From positions 56,485 through 109,115 of the forward strand of contig VBCG01000055.1 in NCBI GenBank assembly GCA_005881895.1: 52,631 nucleotides of DNA, read 5' to 3'. The position numbers were made by a program, and so were the translations under genes. Origin of the DNA: Betaproteobacteria bacterium (GTDB lineage Bacteria > Pseudomonadota > Gammaproteobacteria > Burkholderiales > Casimicrobiaceae). Positions 31,317 to 40,922 of the stretch are shown here, one piece after another. A model generated the notes under the pieces. The model worked only from the letters and a program-made list of their open reading frames with translations, was not told the DNA's origin and did not search any database. Within the stretch, counting starts at the first letter, position 1. Each line of letters begins with the position of its first letter.

Positions 31317-32570
31317 TTAGAACAGATGGATCATGCCAAGTACGATACCTTGTGGCTTGCCGTTGCTGCCGCAAGTCGGTTGCGACGTCGTGCAGCTCGT
31401 ATTGATCGTGTACGAGTTGATGTTGAACGTGTACGCCGCGTTGCGATCGTTGTTCAGCTTGACGTAGCCCGCGTAGACCTGCGTGCGCTTCGACAGCGGA
31501 TACGTGTAGCTGACTTCCCACTGTTGCGACTTGGTATCGGTGCCCTTCGTCAGACCGCCGACGCGAGACCCGTCCGGTGCGCTGCCTTTGCCGGACAGCG
31601 CATCGCCGAAGAATGCGTACAGAGCGCCCGGACCGATCGGTGCGGTCGCGCTGATGCCCCAGAAGTCGCGCTTCAGCTTTGCGAGACTTGTCGACGTCGT
31701 GGCGGCCGTCTGCGGAACTTCATACTCGAGGCGTTCGTAAACGAGCGCCGGACGAATGACGCCGAAGTTGTACGCACCCGTGACGGTGACGGCGTAATCG
31801 TCCGCGTTGACCGTGCCGCCCGTGACCGCATAGTTGCGGACCTTGACGTTGCGCTCGTAGCCGATGCCCGCTTGAATCGGACCGTTGTTGTAGTAGCCGG
31901 CGATACCGAACACATACGCATGACGCAGTTCAGACGCGTGGTCGCCGTTGTCGCCGCCGAGAAGTGGGTTGGCCGCATTGGCGGATGGACCGATGTTGTC
32001 GGCAAAGCCCGACGAGTCGCGAAGCGACACTTGCGCGCTGTAGTTGAAGCCGCTGTACACCGGCGAGTCGTAGCGGAGCGAGTTGCCGAGGCGAGCGTCG
32101 AAACCGCCGCCGAACTTCGACAGCGTGCCCTGCGACCACAAGTCCGCCGTCGACAGGATCGACGTCGTGTACGTCGGGACGTTACCGAAGATCGGATGCA
32201 GATCGTCGTAGGGCATCAGGAACTTGCCCATCTTGAACGTGCCCCAACCGCCTTGCAGGCCGACGAACGTTTCGCGGCTCGCGAAGCCTGACGTCGAGCT
32301 GTTACCTGTATCCCCTGAAACGTTCTGCTCGATCTGGAAAATGGCGTTCAAACCGCCGCCCAACGATTCCGTGCCACGAACGCCAAGACGCGACGAGTTC
32401 GAGCTCAGACGTGAGACGGTCGGGTTCGACCCGTCGGCCTGTCTGCCGTTGACCAATTCGTAATCGACATTCAGCCGGCCGTACAGTGTGACGTTCGCGG
32501 TTTGTGCTTGCGCAGCCAACGGGGCTGCAAGCACGCCCGCGACGGCGACGGCGACGAGCTTCTTGTTCAT
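31317..32570 (-). CDS. Gram-negative porin (betaproteobacterial OmpC-type)
   Basis: Signal peptide MNKKLVAVAVAGVLAAPLAAQAQ; NVTLYGRLNVDYELVNG…SRLGVRGTESLGGGLNAIFQIEQN…SRETFVGLQGGWGTFKMGKF; C-terminal F. Confidence 0.94.
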   Translation of the reverse strand: MNKKLVAVAVAGVLAAPLAAQAQTANVTLYGRLNVDYELVNGRQADGSNPTVSRLSSNSSRLGVRGTESLGGGLNAIFQIEQNVSGDTGNSSTSGFASRETFVGLQGGWGTFKMGKFLMPYDDLHPIFGNVPTYTTSILSTADLWSQGTLSKFGGGFDARLGNSLRYDSPVYSGFNYSAQVSLRDSSGFADNIGPSANAANPLLGGDNGDHASELRHAYVFGIAGYYNNGPIQAGIGYERNVKVRNYAVTGGTVNADDYAVTVTGAYNFGVIRPALVYERLEYEVPQTAATTSTSLAKLKRDFWGISATAPIGPGALYAFFGDALSGKGSAPDGSRVGGLTKGTDTKSQQWEVSYTYPLSKRTQVYAGYVKLNNDRNAAYTFNINSYTINTSCTTSQPTCGSNGKPQGIVLGMIHLF

Positions 32571-32978
32571 TGAGTCTCTCCTCTAACGGATAAAATTGGC
32601 AAGGAATCGAGCTTTTTGCGCCTGCCATCGAAACCTTCTCAGGACACTCGAGAAGTTGCGACCCATTGTGCCAAAGCGGGGAAACCATTGGCAAGCCGAC
32701 TCGTGGACCGAATGTTGGTCGTTCGGGCGCTGTTGTGCCGAAACAACATCGGGACATGGCGGGCGTCCGCGATTCATCGCGGAATCCGTTCCGGAACCTG
32801 CTCGAAGTGTGGGCTGCAACCGCATGAATAACAATACTAAAATCGCTAAGCAATCGCTGATTATTGCCCGAATAGCCGGAAGCGCTTTTTTCCCGCTGTT
32901 TACTTCGCTCCGAAGCGGCTTAGGCGAGGACCTTGATTGTCTGCCGATGTGCGCTAAACACGCCAATGGAACACGTGC

Positions 32979-33992
32979 ATGAATGCCGTTGGTTTTGCGG
33001 TGATCGGCATCGCCTTCGCATTGAGCGTTGGCACCGTCGCCGTACTCGCGCACCTCGCGGCGCGTCTTCCGCAAGACGCGCCCAATCATCGTTCGCTGCA
33101 TATTCGAGCGGTGCCGCGTGCAGGCGGCTATGCGATTTGGGCAGGCTTTCTGCCCGCGGCATTCTGGTATCCACCCCCATTTCCGGGCGGCATCGTCGGA
33201 TGGTTTCTGCCCTGGCTTGCGTTGGTGATGATCTCGGCACTGGATGATATGCGCGGCGTTGCCGTCAGCGTCCGCCTTTGCCTGCATGCGCTCGCCGCGC
33301 TGTGGACCGCGAGCTGGATGTGGCTCGATTCGCCCCGCGCCCCGGGCGCCGACGTCGTGAGTGCGTTGATCGCAATCGCCGCAATAGCACTCGCAATAAC
33401 TTGGGCAAGCAATCTTTACAACTTCATGGACGGGAGCGACGGTCTTTGCGCGACGATGACATTCGTTGGATTTGGCGCGCTCGGCGCCGCCGCGTTGCCA
33501 GCCGGTGATGCAGCAGTCGCGTACTTAGCTCTTGCCGCCGCGACGGTGCCGTTTCTCGTCGTCAACCGGCCGCGCGCAACGATGTTTCTCGGCGACGTAG
33601 GGTCGATTCCGCTCGGGTTTCTCGCTGCGAGCTTCGGGATTGGCGGCACGATCACCGGCCTTTGGCCCGCATGGTTCCCGGCGCTCGTGTTTCTTCCTTT
33701 CATTGCCGACGCGACGGCCACGCTCGTCCGCCGGATTGCGCGCGGCGATCGCATCGCTGCATCGCATCGCGATCACTATTATCAGCGGCTCAATCGCCTG
33801 GGCGCCGGTCACGCTGGAACGCTTTCGATCTATGCGCTGTTGATGGCGGGAACCGCGGCAACTGCGCTGGGCTGTCTGCTGGCCCCGCCAATCTGGGGAA
33901 CCGTCGCTTTAGGGGTATGGTGCGTTGTATGCTTCATGCTGTTCGCCGGAATTGATTATCATTGGCGCAAGAACAACCCCACTCCGCAATGA
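32979..33992 (+). CDS. MraY/WecA-like polyprenyl-phosphate glycosylphosphotransferase (GT family 4)
   Basis: DDMRGVAVSVRL…NLYNFMDGSDGLCATM…NRPRATMFLGDVGSIPLGFLAAS…HRDHYYQRLNRLG. Confidence 0.9.
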   Translation: MNAVGFAVIGIAFALSVGTVAVLAHLAARLPQDAPNHRSLHIRAVPRAGGYAIWAGFLPAAFWYPPPFPGGIVGWFLPWLALVMISALDDMRGVAVSVRLCLHALAALWTASWMWLDSPRAPGADVVSALIAIAAIALAITWASNLYNFMDGSDGLCATMTFVGFGALGAAALPAGDAAVAYLALAAATVPFLVVNRPRATMFLGDVGSIPLGFLAASFGIGGTITGLWPAWFPALVFLPFIADATATLVRRIARGDRIAASHRDHYYQRLNRLGAGHAGTLSIYALLMAGTAATALGCLLAPPIWGTVALGVWCVVCFMLFAGIDYHWRKNNPTPQ

Positions 33993-35896
33993 CTTTCGGC
34001 TTCAATTGGCGCGCGTCGCTCGCCTTCATCCACGACGTTTGCGCCGCGGCGCTCGCGTGGATGGCGATCTTCTGGTTGCGCTTCAACCTCGATGTACACG
34101 ATCCGTACGTCGGCGACGCCTGGCGCACGCTCGTCTGGATTCTGCCGCTGCAGGCGACGATATTCTTGGCACTCGGTCTTTACCGGGGATTGTGGCGCTT
34201 CGCGAGCATCCTCGATGTGCAGCGCATCGTGCTCGCGGCGGCGTTGGGCGCGATCCTGATTCCGCTCGTGCTCGTGATGTTGCAGCTGCAAACGGTCGTC
34301 CCCAGAAGCGTGCTCGTGCTCTATCCGATCGTGCTGATCTTCTTGATGGCGGGATCGCGTTTTGCCTATCGTGTCTGGAAAGAGCATCGGCTGTATAGCC
34401 CGCTGGCAGCGTTGGGTGAGCCCGTTCTGATCGTAGGCGCGGGGGAAGCGGGCGCGCGGCTGACCGAGGAAATGGCGCGGAGCCGGCAATGGCGTGTCGT
34501 CGGCCTATTGGACGATGACGCGGCCAAGCACGGACGATTGCTTCGCAATGTGAGCGTGCTGGGTCCGATCGCCGATCTGCCGTTCTGGACGCGCCGTTAC
34601 GGCGTGCGCAAGGTCATCATCGCGTTGCCGTCGACGAATCATGCGGTGCGCCGCCGTGTCGCCGAACGTTGCGCCGCGGCGGGCGTCGAGGCGCTGACGG
34701 TTCCTTCGTACGAGGAGCTGATCTCCGGCCGCTTTCCGCTGACGATGCTGCGTAACGTCGAGGCCGACGATTTGCTCGGGCGCGATCCGGTGAAGCTCGA
34801 CAACGCCGGTCTGGCGGAATGGCTCGGCAATCGTGTCGTCATGGTGACAGGCGCGGGCGGCTCGATCGGCGCCGAGCTCGCGCGACAGATCGCGCGCTTC
34901 CGTCCCGCGCGACTCGTTCTGTTCGACATTTCCGAAGCGGCGCTTTACGAAATCCAGATGGCGCTCGCCGACGCATTTCCGCAGCTGCCGATGTCGCCGA
35001 TCGTCGGCGACATCAAGCACGAAGCGTTGGTCGACGATGTGCTCGCCCGCGAGAAGCCGGACGTGATCTTTCACGCGGGTGCGTACAAGCACGTCCCCTT
35101 GATGGAGGAGACCAACGCGTGGCAAGCCGTACGGAACAACGCCTATGGGACATGGGTGCTCGCACGTTCAGCGGCGGCGGCGAAGGTCGAGAAGTTCGTC
35201 CTCGTGTCAACCGACAAAGCGGTCAATCCGACGTCGGTCATGGGTGCGACGAAACGCTTTGCCGAAATCGTTTGCCAGAGTCTGCAAGGCAACGGCACGC
35301 AATTCGTTCTCGTTCGCTTCGGCAATGTCTTCGGCAGCGCGGGTAGCGTGATCCCGCGTTTTCAGGAGCAGATCGCGCGAGGTGGTCCGGTCACGGTCAC
35401 GCATCCCGATATCACACGCTTCTTCATGTCGCTGTCAGAGGCCACGCAGCTTTTGCTGCAGGCGGGATTGCAAGGCAAGGGCGGCGAGATTCTCGTGCTC
35501 GACATGGGCGAGCCCGTGCGTATCGTCGACCTGGCGCGCGATTTGATTCGTCTGTACGGCGCGGATCCCGATCGAGTCGCCGTCGTGTTCACCGGATTGC
35601 GGCCGGGCGAAAAACTTTATGAGGAGCCGCTCGCGTCCGAGGAAGCTTCGAAAGCGACGCCGCACCCGAAACTCCGCATCGCGCAGGCGCGCGAAGCGAA
35701 TCGCGATGCCGTCGGCCAAATGGTCGCGTGGTGCGAACGCGATCGCGCCGCCGACGATGCCGAAGTCCGCGCGCGCTTGAAAGCGTGGATCCCCGAGTAC
35801 GCGCCGCCCGCCGGCGCGCCGGTGAAGCCGTTTCCTATCGAATTGCCTACCGAAGCGGCTGTTCCGTTGCCGCTGCGTGCCCCGCGGCGGCGTTAG
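33989..35896 (+). CDS. Nucleoside-diphosphate-sugar epimerase/dehydratase (WbpM/CapD/PglF-like)
   Basis: N-terminal TM region and VGAGEAGARLTEEMARS, then VMVTGAGGSIGAELARQIARFRPARLVLFDISEAALYEIQMAL…STDKAVNPTSVMGATKRFAEIVCQ. Confidence 0.93.
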   Translation: MTFGFNWRASLAFIHDVCAAALAWMAIFWLRFNLDVHDPYVGDAWRTLVWILPLQATIFLALGLYRGLWRFASILDVQRIVLAAALGAILIPLVLVMLQLQTVVPRSVLVLYPIVLIFLMAGSRFAYRVWKEHRLYSPLAALGEPVLIVGAGEAGARLTEEMARSRQWRVVGLLDDDAAKHGRLLRNVSVLGPIADLPFWTRRYGVRKVIIALPSTNHAVRRRVAERCAAAGVEALTVPSYEELISGRFPLTMLRNVEADDLLGRDPVKLDNAGLAEWLGNRVVMVTGAGGSIGAELARQIARFRPARLVLFDISEAALYEIQMALADAFPQLPMSPIVGDIKHEALVDDVLAREKPDVIFHAGAYKHVPLMEETNAWQAVRNNAYGTWVLARSAAAAKVEKFVLVSTDKAVNPTSVMGATKRFAEIVCQSLQGNGTQFVLVRFGNVFGSAGSVIPRFQEQIARGGPVTVTHPDITRFFMSLSEATQLLLQAGLQGKGGEILVLDMGEPVRIVDLARDLIRLYGADPDRVAVVFTGLRPGEKLYEEPLASEEASKATPHPKLRIAQAREANRDAVGQMVAWCERDRAADDAEVRARLKAWIPEYAPPAGAPVKPFPIELPTEAAVPLPLRAPRRR

Positions 35897-37184
35897 CGAT
35901 GCGGGGTTCGGACGGCAGCGCTACCGTCCGGGCGCGTTGCTGTTGCCGATAGGAAAGCCAGATGCCGAGGAGCATGAACGCGAGCAAGCCATGCTCGTCA
36001 TGCAAGGTCGTATTGAACAATCCGATGCAGATCGATGCCACAAGCGCCGATGCAGCGCCGGTCCAATTCAGCCAGTAGAGCGGCGGATCACGTGCACGCG
36101 GCAATGCGGCTAGCAGGCTCGTTGCCCACGCGACCAACAATAGAGCAAGGAGCGCAACGCCCAGCAGACCGCGGCCTGCGAGCGTATTGAGATACAGGCT
36201 GTGCGCGTGCGACGTGCCGACGAAAGTCGCTGTGTCGTAATCATCGCCGCGCGCGTTCTCCCAGCGCCGAATCTGCTCGGCGTTGATGCGAGCGAAGTTG
36301 TCGCCGCCGATGCCGAATATCGGATACGCACGCCACGCAATGACCGCTTGCTGCCAGATTGGGGAGCGCTCGTTCAACAGCGGCGACGCGCTCGCTTTTG
36401 CATACTCCTGTTTGCGGCGCATGTCCGTGTCGAACCGCGCGACTACCGTCACAAAGGCGGCCGTCACGATCACGACCCAGATGAAAAAGCGCGGCGAATG
36501 ACGTAGCCACAACAGGCCGAAGGCCAGCGCACCGATCATCGCCGTCGCCGCGGCAGAGCGACTGCCGGCGGCGAACAGCGCGCCCAGGAGAATCGCCATT
36601 TCGATGAGGGACAGCGTACGTAACCAAAGTCGCATCGAGCGCCAATACGCAGACACGGCGCCCAGCAACGTGCCGAAGCAGATGACGATGTAGATGACGC
36701 TTTGGTTGACGTGGCCGACGGAATTCAACTGAATGCCCTCGTAGCTGTGCGGCCACGCCAGCGCAGCGAGTGCCCAGATCGTTGCAATGGCGACTCCAAC
36801 CTGCAGCGCGACGTGCAATCGCAGCCATTGCGCAGCGCCGTATCCGCTGCGCTTGATGAACCATAAGATCGATGCCATCCGGAACATGTCGCGGCAGCCG
36901 CGCCATTCGTCGGCGTGCATGCCGGCGAATGCGGCACCGAGCACGGTGCCTGCGAGCCAGATCGCCAGAACGGTGTCCCAACTGTCCCAGCGTCCGCCCA
37001 GTGCCTGCCATGACCAGCCGTTGCGCAGCCGGTTGGCATACCACGCCGCGGCATAGAGCCCCCACAGAATGTTCTTCACGCCTTCGAACATCGGCAGCGC
37101 TAGCGCGAGCCCCAGGAGCAGCGCGACCTCAAGCGCAGGACCGTCGAACGAAGAGGCGAATGGCGAAAAGGAACGAAAGCGCAT
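35847..37184 (-). CDS. O-antigen ligase family protein (WaaL-like)
   Basis: Multi-TM protein with YAKASASPLLNERSPIWQQAVIAWRAYPIFGIGGDNFARINAEQ…GTSHAHSLYLNTLAGRGLLGV. Confidence 0.88.
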   Translation of the reverse strand: MRFRSFSPFASSFDGPALEVALLLGLALALPMFEGVKNILWGLYAAAWYANRLRNGWSWQALGGRWDSWDTVLAIWLAGTVLGAAFAGMHADEWRGCRDMFRMASILWFIKRSGYGAAQWLRLHVALQVGVAIATIWALAALAWPHSYEGIQLNSVGHVNQSVIYIVICFGTLLGAVSAYWRSMRLWLRTLSLIEMAILLGALFAAGSRSAAATAMIGALAFGLLWLRHSPRFFIWVVIVTAAFVTVVARFDTDMRRKQEYAKASASPLLNERSPIWQQAVIAWRAYPIFGIGGDNFARINAEQIRRWENARGDDYDTATFVGTSHAHSLYLNTLAGRGLLGVALLALLLVAWATSLLAALPRARDPPLYWLNWTGAASALVASICIGLFNTTLHDEHGLLAFMLLGIWLSYRQQQRARTVALPSEPRIANAAAGHAAATEQPLR

Positions 37185-37282
37185 CGAAAGGGACGTGCAG
37201 CGGCGACACCGACGGGCTGTCGGGACGGGCAGGATTATAAGCGCCGCCGGTGGCGGTCAGAACTCGCGCCGCCAAAGCACCG

Positions 37283-37918
37283 TTATTGCTTTCCGCCGTA
37301 CAGATACGGATTGGTTTCGGGCGAGTTGTACATCTTGAACTGCCGATAAACGCGCCAGAACGCGCGCCCTTCGCTGGCGAGCGACAGCAATCGATCGAAG
37401 CAGCTTGCCAGATCGGAACGCTGCACCTCGATCTGGCGCAGCTTTTCCCTGCAAACGCTGACGTGCTCGGCAGACACATCGCTGCGCCGTGTTTGCGCGT
37501 CCATGTGGAATCGTTTGAGCGAAAGGATCGACAGGCGATCGATGATCGCACCTGCGCTCTCGGAGTTGTGCCAGGCGTCGGGCATGATTGGAACGGACGC
37601 AAGCCGCGCCAGCAATGCCTCGTCCATTTTCTCGATCGCATCGTTGCGTTTCTGATTAAAACGATCGATCGCGCGTTTGTTCGCCGCGATGGCATTCGTG
37701 CCGACGTCGGTTCGCCGCGCCTGATCTTCTTCGTCCCATAGCCGAATGTTGCAGCGATGATTGGCCGCGACCGACGCCCAGACAGCGTCGTCGGCCGATG
37801 CGCTAGCCTGTGCCCCCTGTGCCCCCTGGGCCCACTGGGGCCAATCCTTGTCCGCAACGTGCCGGTCGTGAAACGCGCAAATCGCCTGGCTGGCCACGTC
37901 GGCGAAAACGATTGTCAT
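37283..37918 (-). CDS. DUF4254 domain protein
   Basis: NHRCNIRLWDEEDQARRTDVGTNAIAANKRAIDRFNQKRNDAIEKMDEALLARL; inside LPS cluster. Confidence 0.8.
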   Translation of the reverse strand: MTIVFADVASQAICAFHDRHVADKDWPQWAQGAQGAQASASADDAVWASVAANHRCNIRLWDEEDQARRTDVGTNAIAANKRAIDRFNQKRNDAIEKMDEALLARLASVPIMPDAWHNSESAGAIIDRLSILSLKRFHMDAQTRRSDVSAEHVSVCREKLRQIEVQRSDLASCFDRLLSLASEGRAFWRVYRQFKMYNSPETNPYLYGGKQ

Positions 37919-39072
37919 CTAGCGGCACCCTCTTGCCTGTGCACCCGTTCGTGGTCGGGCCGCTCTGCGAGCGCGCGACGATACACGACCTCCATGCGAT
38001 CGAGCATGGTTTCCAGCCCGCACCGGGGCAGAACGAACGCTTGCGCATTGCCGGCCAGTCGCTGTCCCTCCGTCGGATTGGCGAGCAACGCGTCGATGGC
38101 TGCTGCAAGCGCTCTGGCATCCTTCGCGGGAACGACGCGTGCAGTTTCACCCTCGCGCGCGATTTCCGGAATTCCTCCGATCGGCGTCGTCACGCAGGGA
38201 ACCCGCGCGACCATCGCCTGCAACAGCGCTTGCGGCACGCCTTCGTTCGCATACGATGGCAGCGCAAAAACGTCGAATGCGGCGAGCCATGGCGCGACGT
38301 CCCGCTGCAGCCCCGCGAAGATCACGCGCTCGCCAAGCCCGAGCGCCTGTCGTTGCGCTTCCAGCGCCGCACGTTGCGGACCGTCTCCGACAATGACGAG
38401 CCGCGCATCGGCGCGCATCATCAGCGGCAATGCATCGAGCAGATGGCGATGGCCCTTCCAGCTTCGCAGCGTCGCGACGATGCCGATCAACGGCGCGTCA
38501 CGAGGAAGATCGAGCTCGCTTCGTGCTGTGGTTCGACTGCGCGGCGCGAATTGCGCCGTGTCGATGCCGGTCGGCACCGAATCGATGCGGCGCGGGTCGA
38601 TGCCGTTGTCGCGAATGAGCTGTTCGCGGAGCGCGTCGCCGGTCGTCACGATTCGCGCGGTGGCGCGCCGATACAACCACCGCGTCGCAGGATCGTTGGG
38701 CACGGCAATCGATACGTGACGCGTCCGCACGAGCACCGGACGCTCGTGCTGCCGCAATCCAAGCCAGCAGCAGGCCAGCGCCGAAAGCCAAGCGTCGGTC
38801 GAGCTGTGCGCGTTCACGATATCGACGCGTTTCCGCGCGAGAGACATGACGAGCGCGTGCGCGCCGCGCGGACGTTTGCGACCTATCGGCAATGCTACGG
38901 CGGGGACGCCGAAGCGCGGGGCCTCGGCGAGAATACGCGCGCCATCGGCCGCATACACAATGACGCGATGGCCTCGCGCGATGAAACCCGCCGCCTCCGT
39001 CAGCACGCGGATCTCCTGTCCGCCCCAGCCGTTGGACGCTTCGGTATGCGCAATCGATAGCGACGGACTCAC
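37915..39072 (-). CDS. Glycosyltransferase family 4 (GTG start)
   Basis: IAHTEASNGWGGQEIRVLTEAAGFIARGHRVIVYAADGARI…IGIVATLRSWKGHRHLLDALPLM…PSYANEGVPQALLQAMVARVPCVTTPIGGIPE. Confidence 0.9.
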   Translation of the reverse strand: MSPSLSIAHTEASNGWGGQEIRVLTEAAGFIARGHRVIVYAADGARILAEAPRFGVPAVALPIGRKRPRGAHALVMSLARKRVDIVNAHSSTDAWLSALACCWLGLRQHERPVLVRTRHVSIAVPNDPATRWLYRRATARIVTTGDALREQLIRDNGIDPRRIDSVPTGIDTAQFAPRSRTTARSELDLPRDAPLIGIVATLRSWKGHRHLLDALPLMMRADARLVIVGDGPQRAALEAQRQALGLGERVIFAGLQRDVAPWLAAFDVFALPSYANEGVPQALLQAMVARVPCVTTPIGGIPEIAREGETARVVPAKDARALAAAIDALLANPTEGQRLAGNAQAFVLPRCGLETMLDRMEVVYRRALAERPDHERVHRQEGAAR

Positions 39073-39079
39073 GCGAGCG

Positions 39080-40822
39080 TTACGCAACGGCCGTTGCGGC
39101 GTTGAACTGGAGCCGGTGCAGACGCGCATAAACGCCGCCGCGCGCAATCAACTCGGCATGCGTGCCTTGTTCGACGACGCGTCCGCGCTCCAGCACGACG
39201 ATACGCACAGCGTGCTCGATCGTCGACAAACGGTGCGCGATGACCAGCGTCGTGCGGCCCTGCATCAGCGCGTCGAGCGCTTCCTGGACTTGGCGCTCCG
39301 ACTCGGAGTCGAGCGCGGACGTTGCTTCGTCGAGAATCAGAATGGGCGCGTCCTTGAGAATCGCGCGCGCGATCGCGATCCGCTGCCGCTGACCGCCCGA
39401 CAGTCGCACACCGTGCTCACCGACCGGCGTATCGAAGCCCTGCGGCATCGCGCGAATGAATTCGAGCGCATGCGCGGCAGCAGCAGCGCGTTCAATCGCT
39501 GCGCTCGGCGTTCCGCTCATCGCACCGTACGCGATATTGGCGGCGACCGTGTCGTCGAACAACATCACGTCCTGCGAGACGAGCGCGATCTGCGCCCGCA
39601 ACGATTTCAGCGTGAGTGTCGTCACGTCGTGACCGTCGATGAACAGCCGACCCGCCGTCGGCTCGTAAAACCGCGGTATCAGGTTGACGAGCGACGATTT
39701 GCCGCTACCCGAGCTGCCCACCAGCGCGACCGTTTCGCCGGGGCGTACCGTCATCGAAACATCGGTGAGCGCTTCGCGCTCGGCGCTCGCATAACGCAGC
39801 GCCACGCGGTCGAAGCGGAGGTCGCCGCGGGCGCGTTCCAGCGTCACCGTTCCGGTGTCGGGCTCCTCGTCGCGGTCGAGCAACCCGAAGATGCTCTCCG
39901 CCGCCGCGAGACCGCGCTGAATGGCCGCGTTGATGCCCGATAACGATTTCAGCCGCTCGAGCAGCGTCAGCAGCGCAACGAGGTACGACGCGAACATGCC
40001 GAGATCGAGCTTGCCGGTCTGGTTTTGGGCGAGCGCGACCCAGATGATGACGCCTACCGCGATCGCTGCGAGCACCTGCGTCAGCGGCGAGCTTGCCGCG
40101 CTGGCCGACGATTGTTTCGTCATCGAATTGCGCAGCGAGTTGGCCGCCTTGACGGCGCGCTCGCGCTCGTAGCGCTCGCCGCCGAATATGCGCACGATCC
40201 GATGGCCGCCGATCATTTCCTCGAGGACGTGCGTCATTGAGCCGGTACGCGATTGCACGTCGCGCGCGATCCGCCGCAGCCGCCGGCTGAAATAACGGAT
40301 CACGACGGCGACGATCGGCAGTACGAAGAAGGTCATCAGCGTAAGCCGCCAATTGATCCACATCAGCCAGCCGAAGCTCGCCGCGATCGTCAAGCTGCTC
40401 CGTATTGCCGTCGTGATCGTGCCGGAAGCCGCCTGGGCGAGCTGATGCGCATCGAACGTGAGCTTCGATTGCACGACGCCGGAAGGCGTGACGTCGTAAT
40501 ACGGCGTGGGGAGCTTCAGCAATTTGTCGGTCAGTTCGCGCCGCAGGTCGAACACGACGCGATGGCCGGTATACGCCATTCCATATTCGGAAATGAACGA
40601 GCCGATGCCGCGAAAGAGAAAGACGCCGATCACGGCAACGGGCAGCCACTGCGCGCGCACCGGATCGTTGGATTGGAACGTCTGCACGATCGGGATCACG
40701 AGCATGGCCATGATGAGGTCGCCGGCCGCGACGACGACCATGCCGACCACCGCGAGCGCAAAAGCCCACCAGTACGGGCGGACGTAGCGCAGTAGGCGAA
40801 GGTAGAGGTGATAGCCCGTCAT
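39080..40822 (-). CDS. msbA: Lipid A export ABC transporter permease/ATP-binding protein
   Basis: ABC exporter TM region plus VALVGSSGSGKSSLVNLIPRFYEPTAGRLFIDGHDVTTLTLKSLRAQIALVSQDVMLFDDTVAANIAYG…LSGGQRQRIAIARAILKDAPILILDEATSALDSESE. Confidence 0.94.
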   Translation of the reverse strand: MTGYHLYLRLLRYVRPYWWAFALAVVGMVVVAAGDLIMAMLVIPIVQTFQSNDPVRAQWLPVAVIGVFLFRGIGSFISEYGMAYTGHRVVFDLRRELTDKLLKLPTPYYDVTPSGVVQSKLTFDAHQLAQAASGTITTAIRSSLTIAASFGWLMWINWRLTLMTFFVLPIVAVVIRYFSRRLRRIARDVQSRTGSMTHVLEEMIGGHRIVRIFGGERYERERAVKAANSLRNSMTKQSSASAASSPLTQVLAAIAVGVIIWVALAQNQTGKLDLGMFASYLVALLTLLERLKSLSGINAAIQRGLAAAESIFGLLDRDEEPDTGTVTLERARGDLRFDRVALRYASAEREALTDVSMTVRPGETVALVGSSGSGKSSLVNLIPRFYEPTAGRLFIDGHDVTTLTLKSLRAQIALVSQDVMLFDDTVAANIAYGAMSGTPSAAIERAAAAAHALEFIRAMPQGFDTPVGEHGVRLSGGQRQRIAIARAILKDAPILILDEATSALDSESERQVQEALDALMQGRTTLVIAHRLSTIEHAVRIVVLERGRVVEQGTHAELIARGGVYARLHRLQFNAATAVA

Positions 40823-40844
40823 CGGCCAGGTAGGTCAAAAACCG

Positions 40845-40922
40845 AAGTAGGGTCAGAGACGACTTTCACGTTTGGTCCACAAGAGTGCCTATGATCGAGG
40901 AAAGTCGGCTCTGACCCTACTT
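40845..40922. repeat. REP/MITE-like inverted repeat element B (AAGTAGGGTCAGAGACGACTTTC … GAAAGTCGGCTCTGACCCTACTT)
   Basis: Arms 40845-40867 and 40900-40922, one mismatch in 23; contains the stop codon (cta, 40917-40919) of the upstream - strand glycosyltransferase. Confidence 0.88.

Noticed and set aside
31305-32291. 328-aa + strand ORF
   Set aside because: Antisense to the porin gene.
39080-40922. Possibility that the region around msbA is a mobile island because of element B
   Set aside because: Element B is a short inverted repeat without transposase, att sites or direct repeats visible; msbA and flanking GT genes are ordinary LPS genes.
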